Of a stretch of 37,577 nt of DNA, positions 1-10,491 are shown one piece after another. The number at the start of each line of letters is the position of its first letter. Position 1 is the stretch's first letter. Origin of the DNA: Symbiodinium natans (Eukaryota; Sar; Dinophyceae; Suessiales; Symbiodiniaceae); contig CAJNDS010001062.1 in NCBI GenBank assembly GCA_905221605.1, positions 1 through 37,577 of the forward strand, written 5' to 3'. The notes under the pieces were generated by a model. That model did no database searches and was not told the origin of the DNA. It was given only the letters and a program-made list of their open reading frames with translations. The position numbers and the translations under genes were made by a program.

Positions 1-413
1 GGGGGAGCTTAGGGCTTTGGGGGTTAGGGCTTTCAGGTTTTTTGGATCAGGCTTCTGAGAGTGGATGTGTTTAGTTGAGTTTGGTACGTCCTTTGTTACG
101 GAAGGGAGTAGGTAGCTGTGCACGTAGTCGGCTTTCAGTTCTCATTTTTTCGCTGGATGGTGTGAATAGAGCGACCATGAGGTTTCCCCAAATCAGAGTA
201 CCCTTGTACCCTTTTGATTCCACTACTTAGAACGATCTTCTATCGGGGTGTGCTGCGACAGCACTGCTTGAAGAAACGGGCACCCTCGTGGGACACCCGG
301 AGATGCGAAAAGCAAGTGCGAGACTAACTTAAGCCCCTCGACTGAGGGCACCACGAAATCACCGTTTAGGGTTTTACCTCCCCCGAATTATGAAATTGCG
401 CCACTCTTCCAAT

Positions 414-428
414 CCCCCCCCCCCCCCC
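414..428 (+). repeat. poly-C tract (15)
   Basis: Fifteen uninterrupted C just before the first C-rich telomere-like array. Similar tracts recur at many places in the left part. Confidence 0.9.
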
Positions 429-445
429 TAGGGTTTTAAGCTCCC

Positions 446-582
446 TCTAAACCCCTAAACCCTAAAACCCCTAAACCCCTAAACCCCTAAACCCCTAAAC
501 CCCCAAGACCCCTCCAAACCCCCAAACCCCTAAAATCCCCAAACCCCTAGACCCCCAAACCCCTAAACCCCTAAAACGTAAA
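446..582 (-). repeat. degenerate CCCTAAAC array
   Basis: Mostly 8-bp units (CCCCTAAA) with substitutions. Stretch 1-413 before it holds only a degenerate G-rich patch (1-35) and unrecognised sequence. Confidence 0.85.
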
Positions 583-784
583 TACCCTTCTTTCCCTCCC
601 TTCTGGCTCTGGGACCCCCTTGCCCCGCATCTGGCTGCTGGTCCGGCTCTTTTATCAAACAAAACTCCAAGCATGCTGACGAAGAGGTGTTTAGGGTTGA
701 GGGTTGAGGGTTTTAGTAGCTGTGACAGGATGCCCCTGACGCCCTTCACTCCCCCAGACCTGGACGTCGAATCCTGCGCCCCAC

Positions 785-858
785 AATCCCACGTCAGAGA
801 CTCAACCCAAAACCGAAAACCCAAAACCGAAAACCCTAAATCCTAAACCCTAAACCTT
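785..858 (-). repeat. telomere-like array, degenerate
   Basis: CCCTAAA mixed with CCGAAAA and CCCAAAA. Sequence 583-784 and 859-1,900 holds no array, and I recognise nothing in it apart from GGGGTCC-type short palindromes around 1,620-1,700. Confidence 0.8.
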
Positions 859-2095
859 CCCCTCTTTCATGACGTAGGCTCTGCAGTCACTACGGGGCTG
901 TGCATGTACGACACGGCGCGTCACGAGATGGAAGAACGATCGCAGAAGCTATGCGAAGGGTGAAGGCACCTTCCCCAGAAACTCACCATTGGGCTCGCCA
1001 GGCATGTCCTGCAGCAAGGAAGGTTCGACTCTCTTGTATATTCTGCTGCGAACTGCTGAAGAAGAAAGCCGCCCTCCTGTGACTTACGACAGGATCTGAT
1101 GCTGGGGTTGACTCGAGTGGAGGGTCTTTGTGGAACTTTGTGCGCTTGCCTTTAGAACCTGCCTGTGTGAGTGTAAAGCCATGAGGGTAAGCTTGACAAT
1201 TGCCTTCTGCTGCAAGCCTGGCAAATACATGCTTCTATGATGTTCTGGAGCTACAAGTGTCCCCAAAACTGCGAAGATGGGTTTAGGCTTAGGGTCGGAT
1301 GACATGCGATTTGAATGGATGAGATCTCAGGTGCCTAGCGACGCGAGGGATTTCGAACAAGGACGCTAACACATCTTCTAGATGTGCCAGATCCTTCTAT
1401 TGACTCATGTAGACACCTTACGTTGCGTCCAAGCACGCATGGGGGAAATCGAAAGGCAACCCTCCATCATCCTTAGATGAGAGCTTGGACCGTCAAGGCG
1501 AACCGAGTGTTCCCTTGTTTAGACTTTGTGGTCTACTCTAAAAAGGCAAAGCCCACCCAGCTTTCGAAGTCATCTTCGGCCCGGCGCCCTCAACAATCCA
1601 TCTTAAGCCCACATGGGGGGTTTTCGAAAATAAGGGGGTCCCCAAAAAGAGACCCCCAAATAGTAGTATTCCTTTATAGTGAGGATCCCAAGAAGGTACC
1701 CCTAACTTCGGGAAACCTCCACATGCTTCGGATTCTGAGCCGTGTAGCCCCGAACTCCCGCCTCCCGCTGGGCGAAGGAAAGATCCAGGTACTCCCGAAG
1801 GTTCCGACCTTGCCCCGAAACTGTAGTCCACAGGCCTAGATATGAGGGCTCGGGAGTTCAGGGTCTGGTTGGGCATTCAGGGGAGCTCTTCTGGGGTTTA
1901 GGGTTCAGAGTGCATTTTAGTCCAAGGGCTGCGCAGCACATGCACGTGGCAACGGGTTATCGGATGAGGCCTAGAGACGGCACCCTGTGATGAGCATAGT
2001 ATGATAAAGGCTCACGATTTTGCTTTGCGGCTCCAGGGCCCTACATCCTAACCTCCAAAGCCCGAAATCTAGGGCTTGTTGAAGTGTAATATAGG

Positions 2096-2168
2096 CTCGG
2101 AAGAAATACGAATATTATTCCTTCATGGTCCCTATATATTGATACTATTATGACCCCCCCCCCCCCCC
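2096..2168 (-). repeat. AT-rich dispersed element copy plus poly-C
   Basis: The reverse complement contains ATATATAGGGACCAT followed by AAGGAATAATA, matching the core of copies near 4,970, 10,242, 12,245, 21,205 and 25,243. It is directly followed by 15 C (2,154-2,168). Confidence 0.6.
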
Positions 2169-2230
2169 AAAACCCTATTCTAATTATTGAAACCCCTATA
2201 TCAGATGTGGGAAGTGGCAAGTCTTTTGGA

Positions 2231-2362
2231 CCCAGACCCCTGGGAGGATCCAAAAAGTAGTTCCCCTCACAGTAACGGTTCAAAGAAACATGACCCACTA
2301 GTACAGTAGTATAGGGTACTATGCGGGGGTTCTACTTTTTGGATCCTCCAAGGGCTCTGGGG
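2231..2362. repeat. inverted repeat / foldback element
   Basis: Left arm 2,231-2,266 and right arm 2,325-2,362 are reverse complements with few mismatches; both carry GAGGATCCAAAAAGTAG or its complement. The loop is about 58 bp. This is MITE-like, with no coding capacity and no clear target-site duplication. Confidence 0.75.
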
Positions 2363-2502
2363 AACCCAACCCGAAATCCGAAGCATTCTGGAAGATTCGA
2401 TGTCATCTTGCCAAGGACTCACTCAAAGATGCACGTCCACCACCTTACGCCATAAAAAAATAGTTTTTCAAAAAACCTATCTCCAAAGCCACGTAAGCTA
2501 CC

Positions 2503-2549
2503 CTAAACCCCAAGCCCTAAACCCTAAACCCTAAACCCTAAACCCTAAA
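2503..2549 (-). repeat. CCCTAAA array
   Basis: About six units, followed 45 bp later by an array of opposite orientation. Confidence 0.9.
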
Positions 2550-2593
2550 CACGAAGTTCGCTCAAACCCTTGAGGCCCTGAGTCCCAGAGCAT

Positions 2594-2730
2594 AGGGTTT
2601 AGGGTTTAGGATTTAGGGTTAGTTTAGGGTATAGGGTAACCTGAACCCTACCGAGGCTTTGGGTGTAAAATTCAGGGTTCAGGGTTTATGGCATTTGGGG
2701 CCTTCTGGGGTTTGAGGGTTTAGGGTTTCG
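2594..2730 (+). repeat. interrupted TTTAGGG array
   Basis: Two blocks of G-rich units with a degenerate middle. The next 75 bp (2,750-2,824) is a GC-rich open block. On the minus strand it has CTGCAG directly before it and G|GTTTGT directly after it, so it is exon-like, but two frames are equally open. Confidence 0.85.
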
Positions 2731-2828
2731 GGAAACCTACAAACCGTCTGAGCTCCCCGGGCCAATGCCAGTCCGTGGACCACGTCCGTGGTACAGCTTC
2801 TGGCGCAGCCGCCGCTTCCTGCAGCCCG

Positions 2829-2909
2829 AAACCCTAAACCCTAAACCCTAAGCCCTAAACCCTAAACTTCTAAACCCTAAACTTCTTAACCCTAAACCCT
2901 AAACCCTAA
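2829..2909 (-). repeat. CCCTAAA array
   Basis: About ten units with CCCTAAG and CTTCTAAA variants. Confidence 0.9.
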
Positions 2910-2991
2910 AGAGGGGCCAACTGGGCAGTCAAGGCCAGGCACTGGGATCCGACGTTGCAGGGTAGGAGGGTCTAGAGCTCAGGGGTCATTA

Positions 2992-3064
2992 CTAGGGTTT
3001 AGGGTTTCAGGGTATTAGGGTATTTGGGGTTAGGGTTTGGGGTTTAGGGTTTAGGGTTTAGGGT
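2992..3064 (+). repeat. TTTAGGG array
   Basis: G-rich units with ATTAGGG and TTTGGGG variants. The 260 bp that follow (3,065-3,325) contain one short G-rich patch and otherwise unrecognised sequence. Confidence 0.9.
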
Positions 3065-3327
3065 ACCAAGCTTTAGTGTAGTGTAGGGTCTGGGGAATCT
3101 GACTTTAGGATGCAAGCCTCTCGGAAGCCTTGATTTCGGAGCTGAGCTTTTGTTGTCAGGCTTCAGGAGGTTCAGACAGAGCTTCAGGGCAAAGCTTAGG
3201 GGTTTAGGGTTTAGGTAAAGATACGAGAAGGTGAATGTGTCGAATTGGGTACGGCAAAGGCCCGGCCGAACCCCGTTTGACCCCTTTTTAATCCCTGCAA
3301 GCCCTGAAACTTAAACCTCCCTAACCC

Positions 3328-3443
3328 AAACCCTAAACCCTAAACCCTAAACCCTAAACCCTAAACCCTAAACCCTAAACCCTAAACCCTAAACCCTAAA
3401 CCCTAAACCTAAACCCTAAACCCTAAACCCTAAACCCTAAACG
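3328..3443 (-). repeat. CCCTAAA array, nearly perfect
   Basis: About 16 consecutive units with a single one-base deletion. One of the cleanest arrays here. Confidence 0.95.
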
Positions 3444-3520
3444 CAAACCCCCAGCCCTCAACCCGAGACCTACATTCGAAATCACGAACCTCGTGGCCTC
3501 TGAGGCTCTTCTTGCAGGCT

Positions 3521-3719
3521 AAAAACCCTAAAGCCCTAAAACCCAAAACCCAAAAACCCTTAAAACCCTAAAAACCCCAAAACCCTAAAACCCTGAAACC
3601 CCAAAACCCCAAAACCCTAAAACCCTAAAACCCCAAAACCCCAAAACCCTAAAACCCTAAAACCCTGAAACCCTGAAACCCTGAAACCCTAAAACCCTAA
3701 AACCCCAAAGCCTAAACCC
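3521..3719 (-). repeat. 8-bp variant array (CCCTAAAA/CCCCAAAA/CCCTGAAA)
   Basis: About 200 bp built on an 8-bp rather than 7-bp period, mixing three variants. It points to local slippage amplification rather than telomerase addition. Confidence 0.9.
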
Positions 3720-3783
3720 TCCATGACGCATCCACCTCTTCCTCTCGGCCCTTCTTCCCTGCTTCCGCAGGATCACCTGGCGA

Positions 3784-3884
3784 GGTTTTAGGGGTTCAGG
3801 GTTTAGGGGTTCAAGGTTTAGGGTTTTAGGGTTTAGGGTTTAGGGCTAGGGTTTAGGGCGGCTTAGGGCTTAGGGTTTAGGGCA
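3784..3884 (+). repeat. TTTAGGG array
   Basis: G-rich units with TTCAGGG and TTTAGGGC variants. The 60 bp before it contains a pyrimidine-rich run ending CCGCAG|G, a plus-strand acceptor look-alike. Confidence 0.9.
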
Positions 3885-4120
3885 ACAGCGCGGTGGCTGG
3901 AAATCTGAGACATTTCCCACCTCTGCCAAGAGTACAAGACTTCATAAACTTCAGGAATGCCGAAGCAAAGAAACGTGCCCCCATACATGTTGCTACCTGC
4001 GAGTGGTCTGTGTTTCAAGACGAACCAGCACATCCAGAAGAAGACAACTTGTCTTCACTCCACTTGAGATGATGTCTGGGAGGTCTAGTCATAGGATGCC
4101 ACCAGTATTCTGTGGGGATT

Positions 4121-4189
4121 TAAACCCTGAACCCTAAACCCTAAACCCTAAGCCTTAAACCCTAAACCCTAACCCTTAAACCCTAGGCC
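4121..4189 (-). repeat. CCCTAAA array
   Basis: About nine units, degenerate at the ends. The preceding 3,885-4,120 is non-repetitive and unrecognised. Confidence 0.9.
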
Positions 4190-4269
4190 CCTCCCCCCAC
4201 TCCCCTTGGAGTTGCCTCGAGCCGGTGTTGCATCTCAAACCACACCTGCGAGAGCCCATCGGGGATGCA

Positions 4270-4328
4270 ATTAGGGTTTAGGGTTTAGGGTTTAGGGTTT
4301 AGGGTTTAGGTTTAGGGCTTAGGGTTCG
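4270..4328 (+). repeat. TTTAGGG array
   Basis: About eight units, 80 bp from the opposite-orientation array before it. Confidence 0.9.
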
Positions 4329-4405
4329 TGTCGAGGTCGGTTTTCTTGTGGCTGCCTCCTGCTGAAGGGTCCGAAGGTCTGTACCGAGAGAAGACAAGAA
4401 ACAGC

Positions 4406-4480
4406 CAAACCCTAAACCCTAAACGCCCTAAACCCTAAACCCTAGACGCCCTAAACCCTAAACGCCCTAAACCCAAAATC
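4406..4480 (-). repeat. CCCTAAA / CGCCCTAAA array
   Basis: Units alternate with a 9-bp CGCCCTAAA variant repeated several times. The following 300 bp hold GGGGTCC-rich short palindromes and a short G-rich patch at 4,805-4,830. Confidence 0.85.
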
Positions 4481-4966
4481 CTAAGATCGAGACGGAGGCC
4501 ACTCATCGTTGCTGGCCCCCCAGGCCCCACAGGCACCCTGCCCAGCCCAAAACCTTCCTTTACCACCGGGGGCTTACGATAATGCGGGGTACCTTATTGG
4601 GGTCCTCAATATCAGGGGATCCTACGATTCGGGGGTCCCCTATTCTCCGCAATGTCACTCAATTATGGGCCTTTTTCGGTTCCCTGTACATATGAGGCTC
4701 CGTACGATCACGCGATTCCCAAAAGGGAGCATGATCTTGGAGGACTTCCCACGTCAAAGCAAGACGTGAAGGAAAGAGTATCTTATCGGAGAACAGTCCA
4801 TAATTGGGTTTAGGGTTTAGGGTTTAGGGATCACGAGCACTACATTTCGGAGGGGGAGGGGAGGCCTTGATTGGAAATTAGTGGACAGTTGCAGCCCTCC
4901 TATTCAACCCCGCCATCTCCCAAAGTCGCCCGCACTACCAGGTGATGCAGGGGCCATTCTGGTAGA

Positions 4967-5012
4967 AGTATATAGGGACCATTGGGGAACACTGTTTGTA
5001 ATTATTCCGACC
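4967..5012 (+). repeat. AT-rich dispersed element copy
   Basis: AGTATATAGGGACCATTGGGG followed by TAATTATTCCGACCCCCC. It shares its core with the other listed copies. No coding content. Confidence 0.55.
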
Positions 5013-5237
5013 CCCCGATGTTATGCCTAGAAGGTCGGCTTATCGGTCAATACCCCCCGGGCCCCTACTTTGAGGAGGGAGCGTTTAGGGCCCTCAAGCC
5101 CTCGGTATCTTCACTAGCGCTGGACCCTCTCCTCTCCCTGAATCCTCAACCCAGCAACCCCCTAAAGCCCCACTCTTTTGAAAACCCTGAACGCTAAGCC
5201 CCCCTAAGCCCCAACACCAGAACCCCACACCCGAAAT

Positions 5238-5543
5238 CATGAACCCTAAACTACCCTAAACCCGAACCCCTAAACCCCCAAAACCCCTAACGCCCCAAAC
5301 CCTAAACCCCGAAAACCGCTAAACCCTAAAGCCGAAACCTTAAACCCTAAACCCTAAACCCCTCGACCCTAAACCCCGAAAACCTCTGACGCCCCTAAAC
5401 CCTAAACCCCGAATACCCCTAAACCCCAAACCCTAGACCCCCAACCCTAAACCCTAAACCCTAAACCCCTCGACCCTAAACCCCGAAAAGCCCTAACCCT
5501 AAACCCTAAACCCCTGCAACCCCTAAAAACCCCTACAACCCTC
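5238..5543 (-). repeat. long degenerate CCCTAAA array
   Basis: About 300 bp of C-rich units with many CCCCGAAAA, CCCCTAAA and CCCTCGA variants, followed by a 70-bp GC-rich insert and then a long opposite-orientation array. Confidence 0.9.
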
Positions 5544-5615
5544 AAGGGCGCGGCCGGCTCACAGGGATGCCCCATGGGCCCAGGGGGCGGTGCATCCGTT
5601 TCAGGTCGCACCTTG

Positions 5616-5832
5616 TTTAGGGTTGAGGGCGTTTAGGGTGTAGGGGTTTAGGGGTTTGGGCGTTTAGGGTTTAGGGGTTTAGGGGTTTAGGGTCTAGGGG
5701 TTTAGGGTTTAGGGTTTGGGGTTTAGGGTTTAGGGCTTGGGTTTTAGGGTTTAGGGTTTTGCGGTGATTTGTTTATGTGCTTGGGGTTGAAGAACGGTTT
5801 AGGGTTTATCAGGGTTTGGGGTTTAGGATTTG
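5616..5832 (+). repeat. long degenerate TTTAGGG array
   Basis: About 215 bp of G-rich units (TTTAGGG, GTTTAGGG, TTTGGGG). With 5,238-5,543 it forms a large imperfect inverted repeat. Confidence 0.9.
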
Positions 5833-5994
5833 TACAGGTGTTTGGGGTTTAAAGCTAGCAAAAGGGGCAATGTACAGCAGAAACAATTGCGGCTTCGAGA
5901 TTCTCATTCAATGAAGATGGGTACTTAGGGTACGTTGGCCTGAGCACGCAAAGGTGTCTTAGGGCACCGATTCTTGGTTTTCCGTGGTACGTCC

Positions 5995-6253
5995 CCTAAA
6001 CCCTATAAACCCTAAACCCTGAACCCTAAACCCCAAACCCTAAACACAGCGTGTACGCCTGGGTTGTCCGGAGTTCGGAGATCCCAACCACTGGAGGCTT
6101 TGGGTTCAGAGTTTGATCTCAAAAAACCCTAAATCCCAAACCTCAAACCCCAAATCCTAGACCCTGAACCCTGAACCCTAAACCCTAACCCTCAACCTTA
6201 AACCCTAAACCCTAAACCCTAAACCCTAAACCCCCTAATCCCCTTAATCCCCC
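5995..6253 (-). repeat. two CCCTAAA arrays
   Basis: Blocks at 5,995-6,047 and 6,124-6,253 separated by 75 bp of non-repeat DNA. The next 440 bp (6,254-6,697) holds nothing I recognise. Confidence 0.85.
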
Positions 6254-6697
6254 AAGCCCTCACCAACCTTGTGAATCCCTGAATAGACTCAGCGCCGGGC
6301 ATTGGGAGGCAGCTTTCGCAAGACCCGATCAAAGGGCGGATTCAGCAGCTGGTGTGCTGCCTTCCAAGGCTTAAGGCTTCGGCGATTCTTGGTAGCGCAG
6401 CAACCATCTCATTATAAGAGTACCTTTTTGGTTGCTTACTTGACAAGGGAACCCCGAACCAGAAACAGGGTATTTAACGGGTGCCACTGGGCTACCAAGG
6501 ATCACATGGGCTTCATCTGTTTAGAGAAGTCGCGTCCTTTCACAGGCTGCCCGGACATTCATCTCTAGCTATGTTTGATTGCCAAAAGTCCGGAAAAAGT
6601 GCATGGCATTTAGAACTACATCTCCCCGCCAAGCAAGCAAACCCTACAGCCAATTAGCCCCCATATGCCCACCCCCAGGCCCCCCTACGCAACACTA

Positions 6698-6766
6698 GAC
6701 TCTAAACCCTAAACCCTAAACCCCCAAACCCCCAAACCCCTAAACCCCTAAACCCGAAACCCTGGC
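6698..6766 (-). repeat. CCCTAAA / CCCCTAAA array
   Basis: About eight units of mixed 7- and 8-bp length. Confidence 0.85.
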
Positions 6767-6863
6767 CTGCCATTTCTGAGCCTCAAAGATCATGCTGGAC
6801 GGCTTCCCCTTCATCAGAGGCTCGACCTTTCCAGATGACCACTTCTCCCCTGATTCTTCGAAA

Positions 6864-6946
6864 GGAATGAGGAATTTAGCGTCTTAGATATACCCTTTAA
6901 GGGGTTATATAGGGTACCTCATTCCCTCATTCCCTACTAAGAACCG
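6864..6946. repeat. short inverted repeat
   Basis: GGAATGAGGAAT at the left edge is complementary to ATTCCCTCATTCC at the right. An inner pair, TATACCCTTTAA and GGGGTTATATAGGGTA, continues the hairpin. Confidence 0.5.
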
Positions 6947-7201
6947 GCCACTTCTCCGAGATCGCGTCCCCTTTTGGTACCCTAAATCGGGTTTGTGGTT
7001 CAGGGTTTAGGGTCTAGGGCACCAAAAATCGGAGCACTATCCTGGCCGAGGGCGCGTGGCTACAAAAGAGACCTGGTCACAGATGCTCTCAGGGAAACCC
7101 CCCAAACCGTAGGAGACATGGGCCCCTCAGCTTTTCCTACAGGACATTCCGACGCTGGGCGCAAAGGCTGAGCAACTCACCCATGAGTATCCTTGACCCT
7201 G

Positions 7202-7263
7202 GATTAGGGTTTGGGGTTTAGGGTCTAGGGTTGAGGGTTGAGGGTTTAGGGTTTAGGGTTTGG
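7202..7263 (+). repeat. TTTAGGG array
   Basis: G-rich units including TTGAGGG variants. Confidence 0.9.
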
Positions 7264-7332
7264 GACGCTACATCCTCCAAAAGCCAATCTGCGGGAACAC
7301 TTCCTTGGCCGCTACCCGTTACCCTGCTTGCC

Positions 7333-7430
7333 CCCTAAACCCTACACCCTACACCCTAATTCCTACACCCTAAACCCTAAACCCTCAACCCTAAACCCTA
7401 AACCCTAAACCCTCAACCGAATCCTAAACC
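7333..7430 (-). repeat. CCCTAAA / CCCTACA array
   Basis: Contains several CCCTACA variants. The next 420 bp has only a four-unit C-rich patch (7,585-7,616). Confidence 0.9.
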
Positions 7431-7852
7431 CGCCTGCTTCCGGTAGATTTCTGGGGGCCGCTTTGGCATGGGATACGACCTCAGTCATCGCGGCTCTGAC
7501 TTCACAGATGACGAGCTGCCGCCGCAAAGGACTGAGACAAGCACTGGGGTATGTGTGTGGAGGAGTTGCCCGTAACAACCCTACACCTTTAAACCCTGAA
7601 CCCTGAACCCTAAACCCGGACTCCGAAACTGTAGGATGCTTGCAGAGCCCCCTGCTTTCTCTTTTCTCGGCCCTAGAAGCCCCCCCACCTGAAATATTGC
7701 AGCCACTCGAGTTCCTTTCTAGGCTGTCAGAGTCCCGTGAGCTGGGGCCACTCAGGGGTTCCCTTTCGCGCCCGGCCATCCAGCAAAGCTGTGGTTTCGT
7801 TTAGGGCTTCAGGATCCTCTGGGAGGGGAACCTGACTCCTTGAAGCCTCTCA

Positions 7853-7957
7853 AACCCTAAACCCTAAACCCTGAACCCTGAACCCTAAACCCTAAACCCT
7901 AAACCCTAAACCCTAAACCCTAAACCCTAAACCCTAAACCCTAAACCCTAAACCCAA
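7853..7957 (-). repeat. CCCTAAA array, nearly perfect
   Basis: About 15 units with two CCCTGAA variants. Confidence 0.95.
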
Positions 7958-8089
7958 ATCTTCTCTGTTGAGGCGAGGTGCGGAAGGAAGGTACCATCGA
8001 AGAAGGTGGCCAAGGCCTGCTGACAAGGGCGTATGTCCCTTCAGATCAGAACCGTGGGCAGGGAGTAAGATAAGGGATAGTGGAAATAT

Positions 8090-8181
8090 AGACCCTCTGA
8101 ATAAGGTCCCCCTTTTAAGAAAACAAGGAGAGGGTCTAGAAGGGCTCCCTTTTAGGGTCCCCTTATCCTACCTAGGATAAG
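8090..8181. repeat. foldback with nested palindromes
   Basis: AGACCCTCT (8,090-8,098) pairs with AGAGGGTCT (8,129-8,137). A separate perfect hairpin with 9-bp arms and a 2-nt loop lies at 8,162-8,181 (CTTATCCTA CC TAGGATAAG). Confidence 0.6.
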
Positions 8182-8231
8182 AATGCTTGAGTAAGAGAAC
8201 ACATCAAGTAATCACAGGTTAGCAACTGGTT

Positions 8232-8248
8232 CCCCCCCCCCCCCCCCC
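8232..8248 (+). repeat. poly-C tract (17)
   Basis: Uninterrupted C run. The surrounding 8,182-8,528 is otherwise unrecognised. Confidence 0.9.
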
Positions 8249-8689
8249 TCCCCGGATGAACCCCCAACCTCTCCCACCCGGCCGGAGACACCTTTATGAC
8301 TGCAAAAGGAAAAGCAGCCATCTACCAAAAAAGGGAAGAAGGGCCTAACCTGGGCCCTAGCCAAAGGTCAGATACTCCACTACGCTTGGCACTGTATGTA
8401 TCGGCATCATGACTTTCATCGTGACCTGCATGGTTCCAGGCTTTGGGGGTTGTTAAGTAGCCGAATGTCGGAGCCTTTAAACATGAGAAGAGGGCTTTGG
8501 AGTCTAGTACAACTATATATGGGCTTCCACCCTAAACCCTAAACCCTAAACCCTAGAATAAGGGGATACCATTACTCCGATGCCCAAACTAATTGTAAGC
8601 TATTGCCACTCGCGCCTCTTGCTCCTCTTCCGTGGGAGGAGGCTGGTGAGGTGCTTCCAAAGTTGGCATCACCGAAATCGTTGCCTCTT

Positions 8690-8974
8690 TAGGGTTTAGG
8701 GTTTAGGGCTTAGGGCCTAGGGTTATTAGGGTTTAGGGCTTAGGGCATAGGGTTTCGGGTAGACCGAATGCGCTGGGAAAAAGCAGCTCGATGCCGATGA
8801 GTTTTGCAGGAAAAGAACGGAGGCCTCCGCTCGAGCCAATGCCCGCTTTCGGGAAGAACGCCAAAGGATGAGGATGGTGAGGGATTTGGATGATGAGGGC
8901 TTAGGGTATAGGGCATAGGGCATAGGGTTTAGGGTTTAGGGTTTAGAGTTTAGGGCATAGGGTTTGGGGTTTGG
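8690..8974 (+). repeat. TTTAGGG arrays (two blocks)
   Basis: Blocks at 8,690-8,755 and 8,897-8,974 share the variant AGGGCATAGGG. Between them lies about 140 bp of GC-rich DNA. The following 9,000-9,480 has no array; it is GA-rich and then AT-rich, with a TATATATA run near 9,360. Confidence 0.85.
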
Positions 8975-9500
8975 GGAATCGGGTGACGATGGTGAGGAAA
9001 GTTCGGACACCGATGAAGAGCGAGGAGGGAGGATGATGTAGTACGGGTAGTCATGGAAGACTTGCTGAATCATGGTATGACAATGGCGATGGTGGTATCG
9101 GTGGTAACGGTGGTGGTGAGGATGATATGGTTATGATGACGACTACGGCGGTAGCTGCGCTTCCAAGCTTCCAATTAAGGGGTATAAGGAGTGACCCCGA
9201 AGAGGGACCCTTCATCTTCAGCCCATACAAAATCCAGATGAAGTAGGGTTCATATTTCTTGTTCCCCCAAAAGGAGACCCAAGGTATACACTCACCAATA
9301 TTAGAAATGAACCATATATACACTCCCAAAAAAACAGAAATATCAACCCTGCTTCATATATGTATATATATATACATAGTCCTATATACCTAAGTAAGCC
9401 CCAACCCCTAAGGTCCCTTATAAGGGCAAAGGTCCCTCCTTGCATCCCTTGACTACTGCCTGTCTCCAGTCCTACCCCGTATGGAAACTACCTCCGCAGA

Positions 9501-9633
9501 AGCCCTAAACCCCAAACCCTAAACCCTGAACCCACTGAACCCTGAACCCTAAACCCAAGGCCTAAACCCAAGCCCAAAACCCTAAACCCTAAACCCTAAA
9601 CCCTAAACTCTAAACCCTAAACCCTAAACCCGA
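9501..9633 (-). repeat. CCCTAAA array
   Basis: About 18 units, degenerate in the middle. Confidence 0.9.
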
Positions 9634-9744
9634 AGCCTGCTCGTCTCCTTCGACCAGCGGTGTGAAGAACCGCACCGCCGACGCACCCGCGCTGCCAGGC
9701 GCAGAGCCTGGAAATGCTTTAACGGGTTGAGGTCCAAGGTTTTG

Positions 9745-9818
9745 AGGTCTAGGGTTTAGGGTTTAGGGTTTAGGGTTTAGGGTTTAGGGTTTAGGGCTCA
9801 AGGCTTAGGGTTTAAGGC
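9745..9818 (+). repeat. TTTAGGG array
   Basis: Separated from the preceding opposite array by a 90-bp GC-rich block (about 9,636-9,715) that has a minus-strand TTTCCAG|G acceptor-like edge. Confidence 0.9.
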
Positions 9819-10241
9819 TAGAGCATAGGTTGCGACATGTCGGGTGCTTGCGCACTGGGGGCTGTGCTGCTTCAACACGCGAGATCAGGATTAAGGCCTA
9901 TAGAGCTCAGCAAGCCAGTCAAAAAAAGCTGAAGCCTGAAACCCGCAAGCTGCAAACCTAAAACATCTATGGGCCCTAACCCCCCCCCCCCCCAAGAAAA
10001 AATGTGTGTGTATATACATATATTTTATAGAGTAAAACCAAATATTTTACTATACAGACGAATGGGTTTTGTTTATAGAACAACGCCCCAGAAGCCCGTC
10101 ACATTTATAGGGGTCTCCTGGCGGCTTTGGCGACACGGAATCCTGGACTCCCATCTCCGGCGTCTCCTGACCTGAGAAACTCGTTCGGGTGCCGTTGGGC
10201 TCGGGGTGTAGGGTCGAGAAGGTTTTGGGGGGGTTATTATT

Positions 10242-10319
10242 GTATAAATATATAGGGACCATAAGGGAATAATTACTATAGTATAAATATATAGGGACCA
10301 TAAGGGACTAATTACTATG
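10242..10319 (+). repeat. tandem dimer of AT-rich dispersed element
   Basis: Two 39-bp copies in tandem, starting at 10,242 and 10,281 with GTATAAATATATAGGGACCA; the second differs at only a few bases. This is the clearest view of the core of the dispersed family. Confidence 0.85.
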
Positions 10320-10394
10320 AGTATGGATTTCCGACTCCTATATAGTAGGGCTTATGGGCTTGGGGGTTGCAGGAGGGCGTTAGGGGTTGAGGTT

Positions 10395-10491
10395 GGGATG
10401 TTCCCTCTTATACTAGCAGTCCTTAATTGGGACTATCGTACCCCGTACTATAATCCCTATTAAGGACTGTTAGTATAAGGGTGAACATCCC
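10395..10491. repeat. near-complete palindromic hairpin (97 bp)
   Basis: Arms 10,395-10,427 and 10,459-10,491 match at about 30 of 33 positions. Pairing resumes inside (GGGACTATCGTAC against GTACTATAATCCC), leaving a loop of only a few bases. It starts GGGATG and ends CATCCC. No coding content; a foldback/MITE-like element or its relic. Confidence 0.85.

Noticed and set aside
1-600. True chromosome end at the left edge
   Set aside because: Repeats there are degenerate and mixed in orientation and the first bases are not a clean terminal array.
3735-3800. Micro-exon after a pyrimidine tract ending CCGCAG|G on the plus strand
   Set aside because: It would be only 14 nt before the next GT, and the minus strand also reads as a possible exon (VILRKQGRRAERKR).
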